The notes under the pieces: model-generated
The model's input: the letters and a program-made list of their open reading frames with translations, nothing else
Databases searched by the model: none
Told to the model about the DNA's origin: nothing
Assembly: GCA_031421635.1 (NCBI GenBank)
Contig: JANOPA010000113.1
Span: forward strand, 21,128 to 85,127
Source of the DNA: JAPOKJ01 sp031421635
Lineage (GTDB): Bacteria; Pseudomonadota; Gammaproteobacteria; Burkholderiales; Burkholderiaceae_E
Reading direction: 5' to 3'
Length of the DNA: 64,000 nt
Made by a program: the position numbers and the translations under genes
Shown here: positions 44,078 to 54,042 of the stretch, in pieces
How the letters are laid out: each line of letters starts with the position of its first letter
How positions within the stretch are numbered: the first letter of the stretch is position 1

Positions 44078-46354
44078 TTAGCGCACGCTATTGATGTCGA
44101 CAACTGTCCAGGCGGTCATGTTGACAATGCGACGCACTGTCGCGGTGCTGGTCAGGATATTGATCGGTGCAGCAACCCCCAACAGGACCGGACCAACCGC
44201 CACATTATTGCCCGCAGCGGTTTTTAGCAGGTTGTATGAAATATTGGCGCTATCAATGCCCGGCAAGACTAATAGATTGGCTTCACCCTTGAGTGTCGAG
44301 TTGGGCATTGTTGCGCGCAATAGGTCAGCGTCCAAGGCCACGTCGCCATGCATTTCACCGTCGACTTCTAACTCGGGTGCTTTTTGTTGAAGCAAGCGCA
44401 AGGCCTCACGCATGCGCAGCGCCGAAGGATGGTCCGAGGTACCAAAATTGGAATGGGACAACAGTGCAACCTTGGGTTTAATGCCAAAACGCCTGAGCTG
44501 TTCGGCCGCTAACATCGTAATCTCGGCTAGCTGGGCACCGCTTGGACCTTCATTCACATGGGTATCGACCAGGGTCACTTGGCGTCCAGGCAACATTAGG
44601 GTATTCATGGCCGCGTACACGCTCGCGCCGGGACGCTTCCCAATCACTTGATCGATAAAGTTCAAATGCTGACCATAGGTGCCAAAGGTGCCGCAAATCA
44701 TCCCGTCGGCATGGCCCTTCTTAATCATCATCGCGCCAATTAAGGAATGGCGACGACGCATTTCAATTTTCGCATACGCCTCGGTCACCCCGCGTCTCTG
44801 GGCTAGAAGATGATAGGTCTCCCAATAATCACGATAGCGTTCGTCATACTCAGGATTCACCAACTCGTAATCTACACCGGCCTTTAAGCGCAAGCCAAAC
44901 TCCTCGATGCGCTTGGACAGCACTGCAGGTCGACCGATCAGAACCGGACGTGCTAATCCTTCATCCACCACCACTTGAACCGCACGCAGGACTCGCTCGT
45001 CTTCGCCCTCGGCATAGACAATACGCTTGTTAGAAGCGCGCTTGGCCGTGGTGAAGATCGGTTTCATGAAGTTGCCGGAGCGGTAGACAAACTGTTCCAA
45101 CTGAGCCCGATAAGCTTCAAAGTCCTTGATTGGGCGGGTAGCCACCCCGCTTTCCATCGCGGCCTTGGCCACGGCAGGAGCAATCCGCACGATCAGACGC
45201 GGGTCGAAGGGCTTAGGTATCAAATACTCCGGACCAAACGATAGGTTCAACGCGCTATAGGCGGTTGCGACCACATCGGAGAGTTCGGCTCGCGCGAGCT
45301 CAGCGACTGCATGAACCGCGGCAATTTCCATGGTCCGAGTAATGGTCGTAGCGCCGACGTCTAGAGCTCCCCGGAAAATAAACGGGAAGCACAGAACGTT
45401 ATTGACTTGATTAGCATAGTCGGTACGACCGGTGGCGATAATTGCATCATCACGCACCTTCTTGACATCCTCAGGCATAATTTCGGGATCAGGATTGGCA
45501 AGCGCAAAGATCAATGGCCGCGCGGCCATCTTGACCACCATCTCAGGTTTGAGAACGCCGCCAGCCGATAAGCCTAGGAATACATCGGCCCCCTCAACGA
45601 TATCGCCCAAAGTACGAGCTTCAGTCTCCTGTGCAAAGCGATCCTTGTCTGGATCCATTAACTCTTTGCGACCGAGGTAAACGACGCCGGCCAGGTCGGA
45701 CACCCAAATGTTTTTGAGGGGAAGCCCAAGATCCAGAAGCAAATCCAAACAAGCCAGCGCAGCGGCTCCGGCACCGCTCACCGCAACTTTCACCTTAGTA
45801 ATGTCTTTGCCCACCACCTTTAACCCGTTGGTCAAAGCCGCACCCACCACAATTGCTGTGCCGTGCTGATCGTCGTGAAACACCGGAATTTTCATTCTCT
45901 CACGGAGTTTGCGCTCCACATAGAAACAATCTGGAGCCTTGATGTCCTCGAGATTGATCCCTCCAAATGTCGGCTCCATTGCCGCAATGATGTCCACCAA
46001 TTTATCAAGATTGGTTTCAGCCAACTCAATATCAAACACATCAATTCCGGCGAATTTTTTGAACAGAACCGCCTTGCCTTCCATAACCGGCTTAGCCGCT
46101 AAAGGCCCGATGTTACCCAAGCCAAGAACTGCGGTTCCATTAGTCACCACGCCAACCAAATTACCTCGGCTGGTATAGCGATAGGCATTCGCCGGGTCCT
46201 TGACGATTTCCTCACAGGCTGCTGCAACGCCTGGCGAATAGGCCAGCGCAAGATCACGCTGATTGGTCAGACTTTTGGTGGGAGCAATCGAAATCTTGCC
46301 TGGACTTCCAGTCTCGTGGTACTCCAGGGCCGCTTTTCTTAATTGAGGATCCAT
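44078..46354 (-). CDS. maeB: NADP-dependent malic enzyme with phosphotransacetylase domain (MaeB)
   Basis: MaeB oxidatively decarboxylates malate to pyruvate. The 758-residue protein has the malic domain (YTSRGNLVGVVTNGTAVLGLG, then FDDQHGTAIVV-like FHDDQHGTAIVVGA), the NAD(P)-binding GAGAAALACLDLL, and from about residue 430 a phosphate acetyltransferase-like domain (ASNKRIVYAEGEDERVLRA; MICGTFGTYGQHL; GPVLLGVAAPINIL). The PTA domain in this fusion is thought to be regulatory, sensing acetyl-CoA. Confidence 0.95.
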   Translation of the reverse strand: MDPQLRKAALEYHETGSPGKISIAPTKSLTNQRDLALAYSPGVAAACEEIVKDPANAYRYTSRGNLVGVVTNGTAVLGLGNIGPLAAKPVMEGKAVLFKKFAGIDVFDIELAETNLDKLVDIIAAMEPTFGGINLEDIKAPDCFYVERKLRERMKIPVFHDDQHGTAIVVGAALTNGLKVVGKDITKVKVAVSGAGAAALACLDLLLDLGLPLKNIWVSDLAGVVYLGRKELMDPDKDRFAQETEARTLGDIVEGADVFLGLSAGGVLKPEMVVKMAARPLIFALANPDPEIMPEDVKKVRDDAIIATGRTDYANQVNNVLCFPFIFRGALDVGATTITRTMEIAAVHAVAELARAELSDVVATAYSALNLSFGPEYLIPKPFDPRLIVRIAPAVAKAAMESGVATRPIKDFEAYRAQLEQFVYRSGNFMKPIFTTAKRASNKRIVYAEGEDERVLRAVQVVVDEGLARPVLIGRPAVLSKRIEEFGLRLKAGVDYELVNPEYDERYRDYWETYHLLAQRRGVTEAYAKIEMRRRHSLIGAMMIKKGHADGMICGTFGTYGQHLNFIDQVIGKRPGASVYAAMNTLMLPGRQVTLVDTHVNEGPSGAQLAEITMLAAEQLRRFGIKPKVALLSHSNFGTSDHPSALRMREALRLLQQKAPELEVDGEMHGDVALDADLLRATMPNSTLKGEANLLVLPGIDSANISYNLLKTAAGNNVAVGPVLLGVAAPINILTSTATVRRIVNMTAWTVVDINSVR

Positions 46355-46520
46355 CGGCTTGAGCTTTCAATGAGGGAGGGTTAGTCTGAAAGGAGTAAGG
46401 TAAATTTCGGGCTTACTCGTAAGGGCTAGTAGTTTAGCCTCGAATCAAGTTAATTCATGGCGCCCAGGCTTACTTCGCGTCGTAAAACACTTATAACCTT
46501 TTGTATTATTAAGTACTATC

Positions 46521-47735
46521 GTGGCCGAATTGGACCGCAGCACAGCGCCTGACAGGCGCATCGCCCATCTCGACATGGATGCTTTCTATGCCTCGGTGGA
46601 GTTGCTTCGTCGACCTAAATTGAGAGGACGACCGATCGTCATTGCCGGGCACCATCCTAAAGTCTTGAGAATCGACGCGAGCATGCGCGGCGTGACCACC
46701 ACAGCCAACTACGAGGCCCGCAAATATGGCGTGAGGAGCGCGATGTCCTTGGCTGAAGTCGCTCAACGCTGCCCGGACTGCTTGGTCGTAGCCGTCGACT
46801 TTGACGAATACCGACGACTGTCGCGCATGTTCAAGGCCGTGATTCGCAGCTTCACCTCGCAAATGGAAGACCGCGGTATTGACGAAGTTTACTTGGATTT
46901 AAGCGCGGTGGCAGGCGTTACGCAAGAGCGCGGGCTAACGCTTTCACGGCGTATCCAACAAGCGGTGTTTGACGCGACCGGGCTGACTTGTTCTATTGGA
47001 CTTTCGCCAAACAAGCTTATTTCGAAAATCGCTTCCGATTTGGAAAAGCCCAATGGACTGACCCTCATAGAGGCTTTCGAGATCCCAGACAAAATTTGGC
47101 CTTTGGCGGTCAACAAAATAAACGGTGTCGGGCCCAAGGCCAATGAGCGTCTAGCGAACCTTGGCATCACCACAATAGGGGAACTTGCTCAGAAGCCGCT
47201 TGACCTTTTACATGCGCACTTCGGTCGCAATTACGGTCAGTGGCTGTTCGAATCAGCACGTGGACTCGATCAGCGCGAAGTGGTGACCTTCAGCGAGCCA
47301 AAGTCGCGCAGTGAGGAAACCACCTTCGAACGCAAGCTCCACCCTCAGCGTGATTGGATTCAAATTGCACGCATTGTGTCGGCTCAAGCGGAATCCGTCG
47401 CGCGAGGCCTGGATCGTCGGCAATACCTGGCGAAAACTGTTGGGGTGAAGGTGCGCTTTGATGATTTTCGCATCGTCACCCGGGATGTCAGCATGCGCGA
47501 ACCCAATGCTGATCCAGTGTTGTTTCGCCGTGCGGCCTCCGAGGCGCTAGCTCGGGTTGCACTCGAACGCCCGATACGTCTTTTAGGAGTCAGAGCCAGC
47601 CAACTCGAGCACTCAGGTCAACGGCAAAGACCCGCTGCGGAGCAGCGCGAGTCTGCGGATGACCAAGGTAAACAGCGCAATGCAAACACTGCACAAATCC
47701 CAGGCCAGGACACGACTGGAGATCTATTTTCGTAA
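46521..47735 (+). CDS. dinB: DNA polymerase IV (Y-family)
   Basis: DinB is an error-prone translesion polymerase. The 404-residue protein has the catalytic motifs HLDMDAFYASVE (first aspartate) and GIDEVYLDLS (D-E pair), the steric-gate region, helix-hairpin-helix KINGVGPKANERLANLG, and a C-terminal little-finger domain. A beta-clamp-like tail is not obvious; the last 40 residues are Gln-rich and end DTTGDLFS, which resembles clamp-binding QxxLF. It starts with GTG. I see no LexA box (CTG-N10-CAG) upstream. Confidence 0.95.
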   Translation: MAELDRSTAPDRRIAHLDMDAFYASVELLRRPKLRGRPIVIAGHHPKVLRIDASMRGVTTTANYEARKYGVRSAMSLAEVAQRCPDCLVVAVDFDEYRRLSRMFKAVIRSFTSQMEDRGIDEVYLDLSAVAGVTQERGLTLSRRIQQAVFDATGLTCSIGLSPNKLISKIASDLEKPNGLTLIEAFEIPDKIWPLAVNKINGVGPKANERLANLGITTIGELAQKPLDLLHAHFGRNYGQWLFESARGLDQREVVTFSEPKSRSEETTFERKLHPQRDWIQIARIVSAQAESVARGLDRRQYLAKTVGVKVRFDDFRIVTRDVSMREPNADPVLFRRAASEALARVALERPIRLLGVRASQLEHSGQRQRPAAEQRESADDQGKQRNANTAQIPGQDTTGDLFS

Positions 47736-47774
47736 AGCGGCCCGGCGCGCCTTCTGCCACCCAGCCGCCCCAGA

Positions 47775-50700
47775 TCAAGCCAAGTATTGCTGCAAGACTC
47801 TCGCCACATGGATCGCCGAGCGCTGCGCACCGTCTTTGATTTGATGTCGGCAACTTGTGCCATCGGCGACGATCAGGTCATCAGGACCCGCCTTTCGTAC
47901 AGCAGGCAAGAGATTCAACTCGGCCATAGCCATCGACACCTCAATGTGCGCGGCTTCATAACCAAAGCTGCCCGCCATGCCGCAACAGCTTGACTCTATC
48001 GTGCTCACCTTTAGACCCGGCACTAGACCCAGGACTTGTTCAATCGGACGCACCGCATCAAAGGCCTTTTGGTGACAATGGCCATGCAACCAAGCAGTAC
48101 GGTCACTCGCTGGCTTGAGCTTCAAAATGAAACGCTGAGCGTCGATTTCTCTAGCAATAAATTCTTCCAATAAGAATGCTTGACCAGACAGCTTCAGCGC
48201 TAACTCTCGCAGGGCCGGATCAAGCTTCAAAGACAAGAACTCATCACGCATCGTCAAAAGACATGACGGCTCAAGGCCGATCACCGGAACACCTTTACCA
48301 ATCCATTTTTGAAGGCCTCGCAAAGTTCTCTCAGCCTCATATTTGGCATCAACCAGCATGCCCTGACTGAGATAAGTTCGCCCACAGCATAAAGGGCGCG
48401 ATTCAATATCTTTAAAGGTCGGTTGCGCGAGATGAACTCGATAACCTGCCGCCTCAAGCACTTCTTTCGCCGCGAGCAAATTTTCGGACTCAAAATAGTT
48501 ATTGAAGGTATCGGCCCAAAGGACTACTTCGGCCGCACCATCACTGGCGTTGCGCGACAGGTTGGTGCCACTGAGGTTGGTAAACACCCGACCAGGCCAG
48601 GTTGGCAAACTGCGCTTGGCGGAAAAACCGAGTAGTGCCTCACTCAGCCGAGCAGCCCCTGGCAGCCGATCTCGCATATTCATCAAGAAAGAAACTTTAC
48701 TGGCGAGTGGTGCATAGCGCGGCAAATGCACCACCAACCATTGCCCAAGGCTCAATCGCTTGCCACTTTGACGCTGTTGATGCAGTACCTCAATCTTCAT
48801 ACGGGCCATGTCTACGCCTGTCGGACAATCGCGCTTACAACCCTTGCAACTTACGCAAAGTTCAAGTGCTTGAACAATTTCTGGAGAATTAAGATCCACT
48901 GCGCTCTGCGCTCCAGGCGCTAGCGCGCCGTCAGGATGCTCGTGGCGGAGTTGTCCAGATATGGCCAGGCGCAAGGTATTGGCGCGGCCTCGAGTAAGGT
49001 GCTTCTCGTCGCGTGTGACTCGATAGCTTGGGCACATCGTGCCCGCGTCAAATTTTCGACAATGGCCATTGTTATTGCACATCTCGAGGGCTTTTGCAAA
49101 ACCCTGCGAAGGGTCTGCGCCACTGCCCGCCTCACCGACCTCCTCCGTCACCGGATCGGCCTGCACATTCCAAGCGGACCAATCCAAACCCGTTGTCATC
49201 GCGCGCGCCACATAGCCCGGCATATAGCGAAACAGAGCCGCTTCGTCCATGCGCGCTGGTCGCACAATCTTGCCTGGATTCATCATGCCCTTGGGATCGA
49301 ACAAGTCCTTAACCTCTTCGAAGGCGTGATTCAAGCGCTCACCAAATTGCCAGCGCACCCACTCACTACGAGCCAGACCGTCACCGTGCTCGCCCGAATA
49401 AGCCCCTTTATATTTGCGCACCAAGGCGGAAGCCTCTTCGGCGATTGCACGCATTTTGGCCGCACCGCCTTGCGCACCTGATTGACGCATATCCAAAATA
49501 GGCCGGACGTGTAAGGTTCCCACCGAGGCATGGGCATACCAAGTGCCCCGCGTACCATGCTTGCCGAAGACTTCGGTGAGAGACTGGGTGTACTCAGCAA
49601 GGTGCTCGAGCGGCACCGCACAGTCTTCAATAAAACTCACTGGCTTGCCATCACCACGAAGTGACATCATGATGTTCAGGCCCGCCTTGCGAACTTCCCA
49701 TAACTCCTTCTGGCGCGATGCGTCGAGCATCTCCACGACCGTACCGGGCAGCCCGAGATCGCCCATAAGCTCGCCCAAGGCCTTCATTCTCTGTTGCAGT
49801 ACAACCAGATCATCGCCGGCAAACTCCACCAAGAGAATGGCTTCTGGCGTTTGCGCGAGCGGGTTGACCAGGGCCGTCTCCATCGTGCCCTTAAATGCCG
49901 GGTTTCGACGCGCCAAATCGATCATGGTTCGGTCTACTAACTCAACCGCGACTGGCCCGAGCTTGACAATGTGCTGTGCGCTATCCATGGCTCGATAAAA
50001 GCTCTCAAAGTTCACAACCGCAAGCAGCTTCTTCGAGGGCAAAGGGGCGAGCTTTAAATGCAAGCGTCGAAATAGAGCCAAGGTGCCTTCCGAGCCCACT
50101 AATAGGTGCGACAAATTCACAGAGTTGTCCGCGGTGTACGGTCGCTCAGACATCGGATGAAAGACATCGAGGTTGTAGCCCCCGACACGCCGTAAAACGC
50201 GCGGCCACACGCGTTCAATTTCACTTTTTTCACGCTCACCAATTGCAAACAAGCGCGATACTAATTCGGCCGTTCGGGTGCTTGTCATGGGGCGAGCCGC
50301 GTTCACTCCAAAGTCGCCAAAATACTCCTGCGTGCCATCGGCAAGAACCGCGTCGATACCCAAGACGTTGTGCACCATGTTGCCATAGGCGAGCGAGCGT
50401 GAACCACAGGAATTGTTTCCCGCCATACCGCCGAGAGTCGCTTGAGCTGAAGTGGAAACATCGACCGGATACCAAAGGCCATGAGGCTTAAGATAGGCGT
50501 TGAGATGATCTAACACTAGCCCCGGCTGCACCTCAACAGTTTGGTTCTGGGCGTCGAAATGAATGATCCTGTTGAGGAACTTGCTTTGGTCAATGACCAA
50601 AGCTTCGCCCACTGTTTGCCCACACTGACTCGTCCCACCGCCTCTTGGCAAGACCGGCAAACTCATCTCTTTAGCGAGGTCTAGAGTGGCTAAAACATCG

Positions 50701-50897
50701 GCTTCATCGAGCGGCACCACCACTCCGATGGGCTCGATCTGATAGATTGACGCATCTGTGGAATAGCGCCCGCGCGAAGCTGCATCAAATAACACCTCAC
50801 CTTTCAGAACCCGACGCAGGCGAGTCGCAATTCGGCTACGCTCCAGAGACGGCGAAGATTTAGCATTTAGAACATGGAAGGCAAGGGGGGCGTTCAT
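47775..50897 (-). CDS. YdiJ-like FAD and Fe-S D-2-hydroxyacid dehydrogenase
   Basis: The 1040-residue protein combines an FAD-binding PCMH domain (VLPRGGGTSQCGQTVGEALV near 90; GNNSCGSRSLAYGN near 155), the FAD-oxidase C domain (SGEHGDGLARSEW), two 4Fe-4S motifs (CVSCKGCKRDCPTGVDM) and two CCG domains (PLCCGRTYLSQG and ESSCCGMAGSFG). YdiJ and relatives oxidise D-2-hydroxyglutarate, D-lactate or D-malate-type hydroxyacids, feeding electrons to the respiratory chain. It is just downstream of the GntR gene on the same strand, and so is probably under the same control. Confidence 0.88.
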   Translation of the reverse strand: MNAPLAFHVLNAKSSPSLERSRIATRLRRVLKGEVLFDAASRGRYSTDASIYQIEPIGVVVPLDEADVLATLDLAKEMSLPVLPRGGGTSQCGQTVGEALVIDQSKFLNRIIHFDAQNQTVEVQPGLVLDHLNAYLKPHGLWYPVDVSTSAQATLGGMAGNNSCGSRSLAYGNMVHNVLGIDAVLADGTQEYFGDFGVNAARPMTSTRTAELVSRLFAIGEREKSEIERVWPRVLRRVGGYNLDVFHPMSERPYTADNSVNLSHLLVGSEGTLALFRRLHLKLAPLPSKKLLAVVNFESFYRAMDSAQHIVKLGPVAVELVDRTMIDLARRNPAFKGTMETALVNPLAQTPEAILLVEFAGDDLVVLQQRMKALGELMGDLGLPGTVVEMLDASRQKELWEVRKAGLNIMMSLRGDGKPVSFIEDCAVPLEHLAEYTQSLTEVFGKHGTRGTWYAHASVGTLHVRPILDMRQSGAQGGAAKMRAIAEEASALVRKYKGAYSGEHGDGLARSEWVRWQFGERLNHAFEEVKDLFDPKGMMNPGKIVRPARMDEAALFRYMPGYVARAMTTGLDWSAWNVQADPVTEEVGEAGSGADPSQGFAKALEMCNNNGHCRKFDAGTMCPSYRVTRDEKHLTRGRANTLRLAISGQLRHEHPDGALAPGAQSAVDLNSPEIVQALELCVSCKGCKRDCPTGVDMARMKIEVLHQQRQSGKRLSLGQWLVVHLPRYAPLASKVSFLMNMRDRLPGAARLSEALLGFSAKRSLPTWPGRVFTNLSGTNLSRNASDGAAEVVLWADTFNNYFESENLLAAKEVLEAAGYRVHLAQPTFKDIESRPLCCGRTYLSQGMLVDAKYEAERTLRGLQKWIGKGVPVIGLEPSCLLTMRDEFLSLKLDPALRELALKLSGQAFLLEEFIAREIDAQRFILKLKPASDRTAWLHGHCHQKAFDAVRPIEQVLGLVPGLKVSTIESSCCGMAGSFGYEAAHIEVSMAMAELNLLPAVRKAGPDDLIVADGTSCRHQIKDGAQRSAIHVARVLQQYLA

Positions 50898-50945
50898 AGA
50901 CGGGCGTTCATTTTTGATGTAGGTTAATTTTATTACTCATGCTGC

Positions 50946-51614
50946 TTACAATGCGGCATCTGCAAGCCGCAAATCCATCACTGCATCGCGCTTGTTACGC
51001 AGATGCTGCTCGAGCAAAAGACGTAACGTCGCTCCGTCTTTTGCACTAAGTGCGTCCATCATTTGCTGATGCTCAATCATGGCCTGGTCCCACTTGTCAC
51101 GATTAAAGTTGGAGCGAAAGCGAAGCGCTTGAATTCGAAGATTGATCGCATCATAGGTCTCAGCGAGCACGGGATTTCCGGCCGCTCGATTAATCGCCTG
51201 ATGAATCGCCTTATTGCATCGATAGTAAAGCGGCAGGTCACTACGAGCATGAGCCGCCAGCATCTCGAAATGTAAAGCCTTGATCTCGCTCAGGCTGGGA
51301 GCATCACAGCGTTGTGCGGCCAGTTCACCGGATAGACCTTCCAGGCAACTCATCAATTCAAACAAATGCAAAATAGTATCGGCATTAAGTGCTGCAACCA
51401 CCGCGCCGCGGTTGGGCACCAAGTCCACAAGCTTTTCCGCCGCAAGCATCTTGATCGCCTCGCGCAACGGCGTGCGCGACACCTGGAGATGTTCAGAAAG
51501 TACCCGCTCATTTAGCTTCGAGCCTGCCTGGAGTTGACCCTCAGTGATCATCAGTCGCAAGCACTCGGCCACTTCCTCGTGAAGCGGCTTTCTTTCGATA
51601 AAATTATTTTGCAT
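50946..51614 (-). CDS. GntR-family transcriptional regulator (FCD type)
   Basis: The 222-residue regulator has an N-terminal winged helix (KPLHEEVAECLRLMI, then SKLNERVLSEHLQVSRTPLREAI) and a C-terminal FCD ligand domain with the metal-binding histidines in RCNKAIHQAINRAAG and the late MIEHQQMMDAL. FCD members usually bind small organic acids. The ATG at 51614 lies inside a palindromic TTTTG-CATA-CAAAA; an upstream in-frame ATG at 51659 lies in a second copy of it. I prefer 51614, which gives the usual family length. Probably autoregulated. Confidence 0.88.
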   Translation of the reverse strand: MQNNFIERKPLHEEVAECLRLMITEGQLQAGSKLNERVLSEHLQVSRTPLREAIKMLAAEKLVDLVPNRGAVVAALNADTILHLFELMSCLEGLSGELAAQRCDAPSLSEIKALHFEMLAAHARSDLPLYYRCNKAIHQAINRAAGNPVLAETYDAINLRIQALRFRSNFNRDKWDQAMIEHQQMMDALSAKDGATLRLLLEQHLRNKRDAVMDLRLADAAL

Positions 51615-51623
51615 ACAAAATAC
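51607..51623. promoter_or_regulatory. GntR operator copy 1
   Basis: TTTTGCATACAAAATAC (51607-51623) contains the palindrome TTTTG-CATA-CAAAA. The preferred start codon of the GntR gene (51612-51614) is within it. Binding would block both initiation and the leader of the regulator gene. Confidence 0.6.
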
Positions 51624-51651
51624 TCGTCCAAATGAGGTTGACTTTAGGTAT

Positions 51652-51668
51652 TTTTGCATACAAAATAC
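51652..51668. promoter_or_regulatory. GntR operator copy 2
   Basis: TTTTGCATACAAAATAC recurs exactly at 51652-51668, 45 bases from copy 1. It lies in the divergent intergenic region, about 100 bases before the glyoxylate aminotransferase gene, suitably placed to control both directions. Confidence 0.6.
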
Positions 51669-51768
51669 AAAATATCAATGGAATGTCGTCCATAGCGAGC
51701 TCTTAGCCCCTGGTTGCTTACCCGGCTGGTATTCCCGTCAAATCACCTTATCTACCCTGGGACTCCCC

Positions 51769-52989
51769 ATGAAACTATCCGGCAACCTCAGCCTTAACTC
51801 CCACCCATCAGGTCGTCATTTTTTGCAAATTCCCGGGCCAACCAATGTTCCAGATCGTGTGCTTCGCGCGATGGATTACGCAACCATTGACCATCGCGGC
51901 CCGGAGTTTGCCGCGCTTGGGAAATCAGTGCTCAATGGCATGAAAAAAATTTACCAAACTCAGAGTCACGTGGTGATCTACCCAGCTTCTGGCACAGGCG
52001 CCTGGGAAGCGGCTTTGGTCAACACACTGTCTCCTGGCGACACCGTACTGATGTACGAGACCGGCCAATTTGCCACGCTTTGGCAAAAACTCGCCACCCG
52101 TTTGGGCTTGAAGACTGATTTTATCGAGAGCAATTGGCGGCATGGCACTGACCCGGTTGCCATTGAGGCCAAACTTCGCGCAGACTCTCAACATCAAATT
52201 AAAGCGGTCTGCGTCGTCCATAACGAAACCTCGACCGGTGTGACCAGTCGCATTGCCGACGTCCGCAAGGCCATAGACGCCGCCAAGCATCCGGCGCTGC
52301 TCATTGTTGACACCATCTCATCTCTCGGCTCGGTCGATTATCGCCATGACGAATGGGGCGTCGATGTGACCGTTGCCGGCTCACAAAAGGGTCTCATGCT
52401 TCCACCGGGCCTGTCCTTTAACGCTATCAGCGCAAAAGCCTTGGACGCCAGTAAGACGGCTCGCCTGCCCCGCGCCTACTGGGCATGGGAGGAAATGATT
52501 GCAAGCAACGCGACCGGCTATTTCCCCTATACCCCCGCCACCAACTTACTCTATGGCCTTCACGAAGCCATCGCCATGCTGATGGAAGAAGGCCTCGACA
52601 AGGTATTTGCGCGCCACCAACGACACGCCGCCGCAACCCGCGCTGCGGCCAAGGGCTGGGGACTTGAAATTCTTTGTGAAAACCCTGCCGAATATAGCCC
52701 TGCATTGACCGCAATCATGACTCCCGAAGGGCACAGCGCCAATGCCCTGCGCAAAATTATTCTCGAACACTTCAACATGTCTCTTGGACAAGGCTTAGGT
52801 AGGGTGACCGACAAAATTTTCCGTATCGGCCATTTGGGCGATTTCAATGACCTTACCTTGATGGGCACGCTTGCTGGCGTGGAGATGGGCCTGAAGCTCG
52901 CTGCGATCCCGTATCAAAAAGGCGGCGTCAACGCTGCCATGGATAGTTTGAGCAGCGCATCGCCCAGCCATCTCGCAAAAGCAGCATAA
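51769..52989 (+). CDS. Alanine/serine-glyoxylate aminotransferase
   Basis: The 406-residue PLP enzyme (class V fold) has FLQIPGPTNVPDRVLRAM at the start, ASGTGAWEAALVN, HNETSTGV, the cofactor aspartate in LIVDTISSLGSVD and the Schiff-base lysine K207 in AGSQKGLMLPPG. It transaminates glyoxylate, with serine or alanine as amino donor, yielding glycine. It is divergent from the GntR regulator and is followed by a Bug receptor and a CoA-transferase, suggesting that the pathway produces glyoxylate. Confidence 0.9.
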   Translation: MKLSGNLSLNSHPSGRHFLQIPGPTNVPDRVLRAMDYATIDHRGPEFAALGKSVLNGMKKIYQTQSHVVIYPASGTGAWEAALVNTLSPGDTVLMYETGQFATLWQKLATRLGLKTDFIESNWRHGTDPVAIEAKLRADSQHQIKAVCVVHNETSTGVTSRIADVRKAIDAAKHPALLIVDTISSLGSVDYRHDEWGVDVTVAGSQKGLMLPPGLSFNAISAKALDASKTARLPRAYWAWEEMIASNATGYFPYTPATNLLYGLHEAIAMLMEEGLDKVFARHQRHAAATRAAAKGWGLEILCENPAEYSPALTAIMTPEGHSANALRKIILEHFNMSLGQGLGRVTDKIFRIGHLGDFNDLTLMGTLAGVEMGLKLAAIPYQKGGVNAAMDSLSSASPSHLAKAA

Positions 52990-53037
52990 TTGCAACTCAT
53001 TTCAAATCAAAAATCAAAATACTTCCGGAGACCTTCG

Positions 53038-54039
53038 ATGCTCGTCAATCGCTGCTCAATTTCTTTGCTCACGCTTCACCTAACGCTTGTAGGCGTTCTA
53101 GGCTTGAGTGTCGGTCCAGCAAGCGCCCAAACCCAAGGCTGGCCGAACAAGCCTATTCGCCTCATCGTTGGCTTTCCCCCGGGCGGCGGCACCGATATTA
53201 TTGCCCGCGAAATGGCCCCCAGGTTGTCCGAACTCCTGGGTGCTCAGGTGGTCATCGAAAATAAGGCGGGGGCCTCGGGTGCGATTGGCGCCGAACTCGT
53301 CGCCAAGTCAGCGCCAGACGGCTACACGTTGGTTATGGGCCATGCCATTCCCAATGCAATCGCTCCCAACGTCCTTACCAAGGTCGGCTATAACGCCGCA
53401 ACTGATTTCACTGCCATCACCTATATTGGTTTCGTTCCAAATATTTTGGTCGTTAACCCCTCGGTGCCAGTCCAAACGGTCGCGGAACTGATTGCTCTCG
53501 CCAAAAAGCAACCGGGCGTTCTAACCTATGCATCGTCCGGGATTGGCAGCTCGCAGCATTTGGCGGGCGCATTGTTTAGTCAAATTACCGACGTTAAAAT
53601 GAACCATGTCCCCTACAAGGGCAGTGGACAGGCGGTCATTGATTTGCTCGCAGGCCAAGTGACAATGAACTTCGACACCATGCCTCCTGTGCTGCCCCAC
53701 ATCAAGTCGGGCAAGTTGCGTCCGCTGGCCATCTCTACCGAGAAACGCATGCCTCAACTGCCGAATGTCCCAACCTTTGCAGAGGCCGGCATTAAAGGCT
53801 TCGATGTCACCAATTGGTACGGCGTTCTTGGACCCAAGGGTATGCCCAAGGATATTGTCGCCAAACTCAATGATGCAATCAAGAAGTCTTTGGCGGACCC
53901 GGCGGTGTCTTCCAAGCTTGAGCCACAAGGTGTGATTCCGCAAGGACCAAAGACTCCAGAGGAATACGATGCATTCATCAAAGCCGAACTAAACAAGTAT
54001 GCAAAAATGGTCAAAGAGCTGCAAGTTAAGGCAGAATAA
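53038..54039 (+). CDS. Bug-family (tripartite tricarboxylate transporter) substrate-binding protein
   Basis: The 333-residue periplasmic receptor has a signal peptide (MLVNRCSISLLTLHLTL to VGPASAQ) and the Bug signatures: WPNKPIRLIVGFPPGGGTDI, then the KAGASGAIGAELVAKSAPDG loop and NHVPYKGSGQAVIDLLAG. Bug proteins bind carboxylates. I use ATG at 53038, which has GGAG upstream, rather than the in-frame codon at 52990. No TctA/TctB permease lies beside it. It starts 48 bases after the aminotransferase stop. Confidence 0.92.
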   Translation: MLVNRCSISLLTLHLTLVGVLGLSVGPASAQTQGWPNKPIRLIVGFPPGGGTDIIAREMAPRLSELLGAQVVIENKAGASGAIGAELVAKSAPDGYTLVMGHAIPNAIAPNVLTKVGYNAATDFTAITYIGFVPNILVVNPSVPVQTVAELIALAKKQPGVLTYASSGIGSSQHLAGALFSQITDVKMNHVPYKGSGQAVIDLLAGQVTMNFDTMPPVLPHIKSGKLRPLAISTEKRMPQLPNVPTFAEAGIKGFDVTNWYGVLGPKGMPKDIVAKLNDAIKKSLADPAVSSKLEPQGVIPQGPKTPEEYDAFIKAELNKYAKMVKELQVKAE

Positions 54040-54042
54040 TCG

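Noticed and set aside
46355..46520. LexA box before dinB
   Set aside because: No CTG-N10-CAG with suitable spacing was found in the interval.
48936..49481. A 181-codon plus-strand frame inside the YdiJ-like gene
   Set aside because: It mirrors the Fe-S and FAD coding sequence and has no recognisable domain.
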